From the NCBI GenBank assembly GCA_031410915.1, contig JANNZY010000142.1, positions 1 through 20,827 of the forward strand: a stretch of DNA of 20,827 bases. The letters run 5' to 3'. Shown one piece after another: positions 15,550 through 20,827 of this stretch. A model generated the notes under the pieces. That model made no database searches. It saw only the letters and a program-made list of their open reading frames with translations, and was not told the DNA's origin. Each line of letters begins with the position of its first letter. Position 1 is the first letter of the stretch. The position numbers and the translations under genes were made by a program. This DNA comes from WLMZ01 sp031410915 (lineage in GTDB: Bacteria > Actinomycetota > Acidimicrobiia > Acidimicrobiales > Ilumatobacteraceae).

Positions 15550-16493
15550 GCGAACGTCGCCCATGAGTCCGTGCAATGCGAACGCCCGTCACGCGTGATC
15601 GCCATTCCGGCCAGTCCGGCGCGGTCGAGCAACTCGACCGCGGTCGGGCCGTCGGCCATCATCGCCGCGGTTGCGAATGCTTCGGCGGTGGCGGCGTCGG
15701 AAGCGATCACGCTCGCGGTGAGCAGCGACGTGGTCGCCGGTCGCGCGGTGGTCGGGTCGATCAGATGATGCGCCGTCGCGCCCGATGGTGTCGTCCACCG
15801 GCGCACCGTCGTGCCGGACGTCGCGACCGCTCCTTCCACGAACCTGACGGTCCCGAGCAGTGCCGGCGCGTCGAGCGGGTCTTGCACCCCGATCTCCCAT
15901 GGTGCGTTGCCCGGCGCGGCGAATCCGCGTGCGGCGATGTCGCCGCCGATGTTGACGAGCGCGCCCCGCACTCCGGATTCGATCAGGTCACCGACGACGA
16001 GGTCGGCTGCGAAACCCTTGCCGATGCCGCCGAGGTCGATCGCGGCCCCCGCGGGGACGGTCAGCGTGCCGTTGGAGTCGTCGACGACGATGTCGCCGCT
16101 GACCCCGATGATCTGCTCGCTGACGCGAGGCGCGAGCGCGGTGGCCGGACCGGAGGCACTGTGCCGGTAACCGTGATGAACGAGTGCCGGCAAGACGGTG
16201 ATGTCGAAGCGGCCTCGGGTCTGCTTCCACGCATCGATCGCCCGCGCGACGACGGCGAGCGTGTCGGCGTGCACCGCGACCGGCACGCCCGCCGCTCGGT
16301 TGGCGCGCGTGATGTCACTGTCCGACAAGAAGCGGCTCCACCGTGACTCCAGATGATGCAGGCGCGCCTGGGCCCAGTCCAACTCGGCACCGGTGCCGCC
16401 GGTGATCATCACCTGCGCTGCGCAGCCCATCACGCGGAAGCAACTCTGCGCAGCGGCGAGCGGGATCGTGCGGTCGACCGTCGACGCGACCAT
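15543..16493 (-). CDS. apbE: FAD:protein FMN transferase (ApbE family)
   Basis: ApbE enzymes attach FMN from FAD covalently to a threonine or serine of a partner flavoprotein. The 316-residue product shows the family's ordered motifs: VMGCAAQVMI near the start (the usual MGT region), AIDLGGIGKGFAAD (151-164), VNIGGDIAARG (180-190), VATSGTTVRR (223-232) and HLIDPTTARP (243-252). No signal peptide or lipobox is evident, so it appears cytoplasmic, unlike many proteobacterial ApbE lipoproteins. Its ATG overlaps the stop of the preceding Pro/Thr-rich gene (TGATG), and its stop overlaps the start of the cytochrome gene, so the three are tightly coupled. No separate FMN-bind-domain substrate is present in the window. 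Confidence 0.93.
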   Translation of the reverse strand: MVASTVDRTIPLAAAQSCFRVMGCAAQVMITGGTGAELDWAQARLHHLESRWSRFLSDSDITRANRAAGVPVAVHADTLAVVARAIDAWKQTRGRFDITVLPALVHHGYRHSASGPATALAPRVSEQIIGVSGDIVVDDSNGTLTVPAGAAIDLGGIGKGFAADLVVGDLIESGVRGALVNIGGDIAARGFAAPGNAPWEIGVQDPLDAPALLGTVRFVEGAVATSGTTVRRWTTPSGATAHHLIDPTTARPATTSLLTASVIASDAATAEAFATAAMMADGPTAVELLDRAGLAGMAITRDGRSHCTDSWATFAC

Positions 16494-17215
16494 CAGCTGC
16501 TGGGACTGGTGACCGGCGGTGCCGTCGGTGGTGGCGGGATGGTTTCGGGCGGTTCGGTCTCGGTTGGTGCAGTCGGAGCCGGCGCAGTCGGAGGCGGTGT
16601 GGTCGCCACGGCGACCGCAGCGGTGGCCGGCGCTGCCGTGGCCGGCGGTGCGGGTGTCGGTGGTGTTGTCGTCGTCGCCGTCGTCGTCGCTGTTACCGCC
16701 GTTGCCGGCTTTGCCGGCTTCGCCGTTGCTGGCGCGATGGTTGGTGGCGGCATGGTTGGTGGCGGCATGGTTGTCGGGGTCGTCGCTGCCGGCACACCGG
16801 TCGTCGCCGGATCAGTGGGCGCGCTCGCGGGTGCCGTTGGGTCGGTCACCGCAACAATCGTCGTCGTCACGTCGCCAGCGGTCACCGGCGTCGCCGGTCG
16901 CGGCGCTCGCATCGGCTCCGGGATGCGGCTCGACGCAATGGCCGGAAGCGCGGGCACAGCGGTCGTCGGAACCACCGATGACCACGACGCCGTCAACCCG
17001 GACGTCGCCGGCTCGGCCGCTGTCGTGCCGGCGGGAGCGGGACGATTGGCGAGCGCGATCGCGCCGGTCAAGCCGAACACAGCGGCGGCCGCGATGCCGC
17101 TCGCGGCGAACCGGCTGCCTGCCGCGGCGTGCTTGCGGCGGGGTCCTTGCTGGCGCTCGCGTAGGGCTGCGATGCGTTCCTCGCGGCTGCGCTCGGGGTC
17201 GGCATCGGGATTCAT
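16493..17215 (-). CDS. Membrane-anchored Pro/Thr/Ala-rich protein of unknown function
   Basis: I do not recognise a family for this 240-residue protein. Residues 1-30 are charged and basic (REERIAALRERQQGPRRKH), residues 34-56 form one hydrophobic segment, and residues 57-240 are a low-complexity Pro/Thr/Ala chain with MPPPTMPPPT and a PET-rich end. A type II-like orientation with the chain outside the membrane is likely from the positive charges before the helix. SGLTAS (72-77) just after the membrane resembles the SGAT-x-S flavinylation site used by ApbE, with Leu in place of Ala. AAGGAGG lies six bases before the ATG, and the gene leads an operon with apbE and the cytochrome. It contains a 15-base tandem duplication. 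The coding call rests on the strong RBS, the helix and the coupling. Confidence 0.8.
   Translation of the reverse strand: MNPDADPERSREERIAALRERQQGPRRKHAAAGSRFAASGIAAAAVFGLTGAIALANRPAPAGTTAAEPATSGLTASWSSVVPTTAVPALPAIASSRIPEPMRAPRPATPVTAGDVTTTIVAVTDPTAPASAPTDPATTGVPAATTPTTMPPPTMPPPTIAPATAKPAKPATAVTATTTATTTTPPTPAPPATAAPATAAVAVATTPPPTAPAPTAPTETEPPETIPPPPTAPPVTSPSS
16737..16766. repeat. 15-bp tandem duplication inside the Pro/Thr-rich gene
   Basis: ATGGTTGGTGGCGGC occurs twice head to tail, followed by a partial third copy. On the coding (minus) strand it encodes the repeated PPPTM block. It is a small in-frame expansion of the kind common in Pro/Thr-rich linkers, and probably arose by slippage. 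Confidence 0.75.
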
Positions 17216-17295
17216 CGAATGCCTCCTTCGAGCGAGCGGGGCGCGCCGGGTTGCGGGCCATCACTGGGTTATCGACTCGGCGACACTCGACCTTG

Positions 17296-17310
17296 ACCGG
17301 AGATTCCGGT
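17296..17310. promoter_or_regulatory. Inverted repeat upstream of nuoA, possible operator
   Basis: ACCGGA-GAT-TCCGGT is a perfect 6+6 base inverted repeat with a three-base centre. It sits in the 147-base divergent region between the flavin/haem operon (minus) and nuoA (plus), about 40 bases upstream of the nuoA -10 candidate. It has the size of a dimeric regulator site, but a 15-base palindrome in GC-rich DNA can arise by chance. No T-run follows, so it is not a convincing terminator. Confidence 0.3.
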
Positions 17311-17323
17311 GTTGGCCCAGAGT

Positions 17324-17354
17324 TTGTGAGCCGATTCGCCCTCCGTAGTAGCTT
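17324..17354 (+). promoter_or_regulatory. Candidate nuoA promoter
   Basis: TAGCTT (17349-17354) fits the TANNNT -10 consensus and ends eight bases before the nuoA ATG, so the transcript would have almost no leader. TTGTGA (17324-17329) is a possible -35 at a longish 19-base spacing. No clear Shine-Dalgarno sequence is visible before nuoA, which agrees with a leaderless or near-leaderless message. Confidence 0.4.
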
Positions 17355-17362
17355 CTACCCCG

Positions 17363-17728
17363 ATGTCCGACTTCCTCCGGGATTACCTCACCGTCGTCTG
17401 GTTCGGTGCCGCTGCCTTGCTGCTCGCAGGGCTTCTGCTCACGATCTCGAAAGCGATCCGACCCAACAGGCCGGGGCTCGAGAAGTTGATGACCTACGAG
17501 AGTGGCGTGAACCCGGTCGGGCACGGCTGGTCGCAGAGCCAGATCCGTTATTACGTGTTCGCCCTGCTCTTCGTCGTGTTCGATGTCGAAGCCGTGTTCA
17601 TCTTCCCGTGGGCGACGCAGCTCGAGGTGTACGCCGGCTTCGGTCTGGTGGAGATGGGCATCTTCGTCTTCGTGCTGCTCCTTGGCCTCGTGTACGCGTG
17701 GCGCAAGGGTGTCCTGCGGTGGGTCTGA
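17363..17728 (+). CDS. nuoA: NADH-quinone oxidoreductase subunit A
   Basis: NuoA is a three-helix membrane subunit at the junction of the two arms of complex I, and normally the first gene of a nuo operon. The 121-residue product has the conserved loop MTYESGVNPVGHGW (43-56), which contacts the quinone site region, and FDVEAVFIFPWA (73-84) with the membrane-embedded acidic residues Asp74 and Glu76. Length and helix pattern match the family. It follows a probable short-leader promoter and is followed four bases later by nuoB, so this is the start of a second nuo transcription unit in the window. Confidence 0.97.
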   Translation: MSDFLRDYLTVVWFGAAALLLAGLLLTISKAIRPNRPGLEKLMTYESGVNPVGHGWSQSQIRYYVFALLFVVFDVEAVFIFPWATQLEVYAGFGLVEMGIFVFVLLLGLVYAWRKGVLRWV

Positions 17729-17731
17729 ACC

Positions 17732-18277
17732 ATGGGCATCGTTGACCGCGGGCGGCTCCCGAAGCCGCTCACCCAGCTCTTCAACATGGGCCGCTCGTAT
17801 TCGATGTGGGTGTACCAGTGGGGCCTGGCCTGCTGCGCGATCGAGATGGGCGCTGCGTTCGGCTCACCGCGCTACGACGTGATGCGCCTGGGCGTCATCC
17901 CGCTGCCGGCCAGCCCGCGCCAAGCCGACCTCGTCGTCATCTCCGGCACCGTCACCGACAAGATGGCCCCGGCCATCAAACGCTTGTACGAGCAGATGCC
18001 CGAGCCGAAGTACGTCATCAGCATGGGCTCGTGCGCCAACTGCGGCGGCCCCTACTGGGACAGCTATTCGGTCACCAAGGGCGTCGATCAGATCATCCCT
18101 GTCGACGTGTACGTGCCCGGGTGCCCGCCGCGCCCGGAGGCGCTGCTCGAAGGCGTCGTGTTGCTGCAGCAGCGCATCAAGCACGAAGACATGGGCGCCC
18201 GTTGGCGCGGCGAGGGCTACAAGCCGATCACCGTCCAGCCCAAGCACCCGCGAGACGTGGAGCCGGCGCGTGTCTGA
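17732..18277 (+). CDS. nuoB: NADH-quinone oxidoreductase subunit B (cluster N2)
   Basis: NuoB carries cluster N2, which donates electrons to quinone. The 181-residue product has all four expected ligands: the tandem Cys34-Cys35 in YQWGLACCAIEMGA, Cys101 in MGSCANCGG and Cys131 in VPGCPPRPEALL. It has an extra cysteine, Cys104, where most bacterial NuoB proteins read GSCANGGG. The segment LGVIPLPASPRQADLVV also differs from the usual arginine-containing version before SPRQ. The ATG at 17732 comes just after the nuoA stop. The 3' end overlaps nuoC by eight bases. Confidence 0.97.
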   Translation: MGIVDRGRLPKPLTQLFNMGRSYSMWVYQWGLACCAIEMGAAFGSPRYDVMRLGVIPLPASPRQADLVVISGTVTDKMAPAIKRLYEQMPEPKYVISMGSCANCGGPYWDSYSVTKGVDQIIPVDVYVPGCPPRPEALLEGVVLLQQRIKHEDMGARWRGEGYKPITVQPKHPRDVEPARV

Positions 18278-18950
18278 CGCGGCGACGACTGCGGTCGCCG
18301 AGTTGCCCGGCGATGCCTTGCGCGAGCGCGCCGTGGCCCAGCTCCGCAGCGCGATCGGTGACGCGTTGATCGACAGCTTGATCAAGCCTGGCGACGACGT
18401 CTGGGTGCGCGTCCGCACCGATGCGTGGCGCGAGGCCGGCAAGGTGCTGCGCGACGTCGTCGGCTTGCACTACTTCTGCTACCTGTCGGCCATCGACTGG
18501 ATGCCGTCCCCGTACGGCCGCGGCGAGGACGACCCGACCGCCGAGCCCGTCGTCATCGACCCGACCATCAAGCAGGGCTACACCGGCGGCGACACGCGCT
18601 TTCAGATGCTGGCCCGACTGACCAGCACGGTCGACCACTTCGGCGTCAACATCAAGACCGACGTGCCCGACGACGACCTCACGGTTGCGAGCTGGATCCC
18701 GAACTTCGCCGGAGCCAACTGGCACGAGCGCGAGACCCACGAGATGTTCGGCATCAACTTCGCCGGCCATCCCGACCTGCGCAACATGTACCTGCCGACC
18801 GGCTTCGAGGGTCACCCGTTGCGCAAGGACTTCCCGCTGCTCGCCCGCCACGGCTTGACGTGGCCGGGCATCGTCGATGTCGAACCGCTCCCCGGCGAAC
18901 CCGAGGACACCGGAGACGCCGAGCCGACCGAAGAAGGAGCGGCATCGTGA
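18270..18950 (+). CDS. nuoC: NADH-quinone oxidoreductase subunit C
   Basis: NuoC is the 30-kDa-type structural subunit of the quinone-reducing module, packed against NuoD. The 226-residue product has the family signature WHERETHEMFGINFAGHPDL (151-170), followed by the GFEGHPLRKDFPL motif (178-190). It is a separate gene, not fused to nuoD as in E. coli. Start is the GTG at 18270, inside the nuoB 3' end; the first ~40 residues are weakly conserved, so a later start cannot be excluded. The C-terminal tail is acidic (PEDTGDAEPTEEG). Its stop overlaps the GTG of nuoD. Confidence 0.95.
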   Translation: MSDAATTAVAELPGDALRERAVAQLRSAIGDALIDSLIKPGDDVWVRVRTDAWREAGKVLRDVVGLHYFCYLSAIDWMPSPYGRGEDDPTAEPVVIDPTIKQGYTGGDTRFQMLARLTSTVDHFGVNIKTDVPDDDLTVASWIPNFAGANWHERETHEMFGINFAGHPDLRNMYLPTGFEGHPLRKDFPLLARHGLTWPGIVDVEPLPGEPEDTGDAEPTEEGAAS

Positions 18951-20125
18951 CCGACACATTGCTCGGTGATCGCCAGAAGCTCGCCTACATCGCGTCGCAG
19001 GCGGCCGACGCCCGACTCAACGTCGAGCTCGAGACCGAGGGGATGACGCTCAACATCGGCCCGCAGCACCCGGCGACGCACGGCACGTTGCGCATCATCT
19101 GCCGTCTCGACGGCGAGCAGGTCGTGTGGGCCGAGCCGTCGGCCGGCTACATGCATCGCGGCTACGAGAAGCTGACCGAGGTGCGCACGTACCCGCAGGT
19201 CACCACGCTCGTCAACCGCATCGACTGGCTGGGCAGCTTCGCCAACGAGGTGCCGTTCATCCTCGCCGCCGAGAAGCTGATGGGTGTCGAGGCCCCGCCG
19301 CGCGCGCAGGTCATCCGGACGATCTTTCACGAGTTGAGCCGCATCGCCAACGTGTCGCTGTTCCTCGGCGACCTCGGGGTGCAAATGGGCGCGATCACGC
19401 CGGTCTTCATGGCGTTCCGCGACCGCGAGTACGTCCTCAACCTGATCGAGAGTGCGACCGGTGGTCGTTTCCACCCCAACTTCGATCGCATCGGCGGGCT
19501 CAAGGACGACCTGCCCAAGGGCTGGATCGACGAGACCAGGGGTGTGATGCGCAAGTTGCGCAACTTCTGCGACGAGATGGAAGACCTGTTGTTCGGCAAC
19601 GAGATCTTCCAGAGCCGCACCCGTGGCATCGGCGTGATCCCGAAAGAGGTCGCGCTGCAATACGGCTTGTCCGGCGCCAACTTGCGCGCCAGCGGGGTCG
19701 ACTACGACCTGCGCCGCGATCAGGTGCTGCCGATGTCGTGGGACAAGACCGAGTTCAAGGTCTGGACCCACCCCGACGGCGACAGCTTCGCCCGCTGCTG
19801 GATCCGCCTGCAGGAGACGCGCGAGTCCACACTGATCGTCGATCAGCTGCTCGACGTCATCCCCGCCGGGCCGATCATGGCCAAGGTGCCGCGCATCATC
19901 AAGGTGCCCGAGGGCGAAGCCTGGGTCAGCACCGAGAACCCGCTCGGCGAGATGGGCTACTACATCGTCAGCAAGGGCGAGCTCGGGCCGTTCCGCGTCA
20001 AGATCCGCTCGGCGAGCTTCAACAACATCAGCGTCGTGCCGTGGGTGCTCCGCGGCGTCTACGTCCCGGACGTGATCACGATCCTGGCCAGCCTCTACTT
20101 CATCCTCGGAGATATCGACCGCTGA
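18947..20125 (+). CDS. nuoD: NADH-quinone oxidoreductase subunit D (quinone-binding, 49-kDa type)
   Basis: NuoD lines the quinone-binding cavity facing cluster N2 and descends from the large subunit of NiFe hydrogenases. The 392-residue product has LNIGPQHPATHGTLR (35-49), whose first histidine is the quinone headgroup ligand in known structures, and AGYMHRGYEKLTEVRTYPQV (66-85). It ends in the typical ILGDIDR. I start it at the GTG at 18947, overlapping the nuoC stop, with GAAGGAG seven bases upstream; the frame is open further upstream but as a nuoC shadow. The stop overlaps the ATG of nuoH (TGATG), leaving no room for nuoE, F or G. Confidence 0.97.
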   Translation: MTDTLLGDRQKLAYIASQAADARLNVELETEGMTLNIGPQHPATHGTLRIICRLDGEQVVWAEPSAGYMHRGYEKLTEVRTYPQVTTLVNRIDWLGSFANEVPFILAAEKLMGVEAPPRAQVIRTIFHELSRIANVSLFLGDLGVQMGAITPVFMAFRDREYVLNLIESATGGRFHPNFDRIGGLKDDLPKGWIDETRGVMRKLRNFCDEMEDLLFGNEIFQSRTRGIGVIPKEVALQYGLSGANLRASGVDYDLRRDQVLPMSWDKTEFKVWTHPDGDSFARCWIRLQETRESTLIVDQLLDVIPAGPIMAKVPRIIKVPEGEAWVSTENPLGEMGYYIVSKGELGPFRVKIRSASFNNISVVPWVLRGVYVPDVITILASLYFILGDIDR

Positions 20126-20827
20126 TGAGCACGTTCGCGATCTCCATTCCCTACTGGGGTCAGTCGCTGCTGCGCGTCCTCGGTGGCATCGTCGCGGTGC
20201 TGCTGCCGGCGGGCACGATCGTGTACCTGTTCTTGTTCAAGATGATGAGCTTCATGCAGAGCCGTCTCGGTCCGATGGAAGCCGGCCCGTACGGGTCGTT
20301 GCAGCTGATCGCCGAAGTCGGCAAGTGGCTGCAAAAAGAAGACATCATGCCCGAGCAGGCGGACAAGTCGATCTTCAAGATGGCCCCTCTGATCGTGCTC
20401 ACCAGCACGTTCCTGCTGATCGCCGTCGTACCGTTCGGCCCCGACGCGTGGTTCACCAACTTCGACGCGGGTGTGTTCTACATGCTCGCCGTCAGCTCGG
20501 TCAGCGTGCTCGGAATCCTCATCGCCGGCTGGGCCAGCGCCAACAAGTACTCGCTCCTCGGTGGCCTGCGCGCCGCCGGCCAGCTGATCGCCTACGAGTT
20601 GCCGATGGTGCTCGCCGTCATCGGCGTGGTCATCCAGGCCGGCACGATGAACCTGCAGACCATCGTCATCCGCCAGAACGCCGGTTCGATGTTCGGCTGG
20701 GACGGCCTGGGCAACCCGTACATCCTCACTCAGTTCATCGGCTTCGCCGTGTTCATGATCGCCGTGCAGGCCGAACTGACTCAGACGCCGTTCGACATGC
20801 CGATCGCCGAGTCCGAGCTCGTGTCCG
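20125..20827 (+). CDS. nuoH: NADH-quinone oxidoreductase subunit H, N-terminal part
   Basis: This is the first 234 codons of a NuoH that runs off the right end. The start ATG overlaps the nuoD stop. Family marks include MSFMQSRLGPMEAGPYGSLQ (about 41-60), which forms part of the quinone entrance, and GLRAAGQLIAYELPMVLAVI with the conserved acidic residue in the first transmembrane acidic cluster. The visible part ends in FDMPIAESELVS, just before the conserved TEYSG region. The C-terminal fragment at the left end of the window starts after that region, so the two pieces do not overlap in the family alignment. Confidence 0.96.
   Translation, partial: MSTFAISIPYWGQSLLRVLGGIVAVLLPAGTIVYLFLFKMMSFMQSRLGPMEAGPYGSLQLIAEVGKWLQKEDIMPEQADKSIFKMAPLIVLTSTFLLIAVVPFGPDAWFTNFDAGVFYMLAVSSVSVLGILIAGWASANKYSLLGGLRAAGQLIAYELPMVLAVIGVVIQAGTMNLQTIVIRQNAGSMFGWDGLGNPYILTQFIGFAVFMIAVQAELTQTPFDMPIAESELVS

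Noticed and set aside
15770..15784. SGAT motif (PSGATAHH) inside ApbE as a self-flavinylation site
   Set aside because: It sits in the loop before the conserved HLIDPTT motif, where family members have variable Gly-containing turns; there is no reason to think it is modified.

Overview
The window is high-GC, gene-dense chromosomal DNA from an actinobacterium. An acidimicrobial (Ilumatobacter-like) lineage is my guess. It rests on the high G+C, frequent GTG starts, leaderless TANNNT promoters and the gene set, not on any database comparison. No rRNA, tRNA, CRISPR array, insertion sequence or phage gene is visible.

Layout. (1) Bases 1-6991, plus strand: the 3' part of a respiratory complex I operon, nuoH (C-terminal fragment)-I-J-K-L-M-N, with nearly every junction overlapping or within a few bases. 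(2) Bases 7001-10137: two divergent class I glutamine amidotransferase-fold genes (one PuuD-like), then an APC-family amino acid/amine permease. (3) Bases 10138-10515: a non-coding gap filled with about nine imperfect ~40-bp tandem units rich in CG palindromes, between convergent genes. (4) Bases 10516-13900, minus strand: a choline-kinase-like phosphotransferase followed by an 806-residue FAD oxidoreductase/GcvT fusion of the dimethylglycine/sarcosine dehydrogenase type. (5) Bases 13923-14922, plus strand: a histidine phosphatase and an ArfB/YaeJ-type ribosome rescue factor. (6) Bases 14932-17215, minus strand: a flavin/heme redox operon with a membrane-anchored Pro/Thr/Ala-rich protein, an ApbE-type FMN transferase and a ferric-reductase-like cytochrome b. 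(7) Bases 17363-20827, plus strand: a complex I operon starting nuoA-B-C-D and passing directly into nuoH, which runs off the right end. NuoE, NuoF and NuoG are absent between D and H.

How it works together. The nuo genes encode the membrane proton-pumping arm plus the quinone-reducing connecting module (B, C, D, I). The right-hand block, with H directly after D, looks like an 11-subunit complex without the NADH-oxidising E/F/G module. The genes between the nuo blocks suggest uptake and oxidation of nitrogenous compounds (permease, amide hydrolases, kinase, N-methyl-amine-type dehydrogenase) and a separate membrane electron-transfer module.

The most notable points are: both window ends lie in nuoH on opposite sides of the same short segment; the unexplained palindromic repeat array; two divergent gene pairs whose 22-23-bp gaps carry back-to-back -10 boxes sharing one TA; and a flavin-transferase/cytochrome operon whose first protein has a flavinylation-like SGLTAS motif. 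I see no defence system or other obviously new multi-gene machine.
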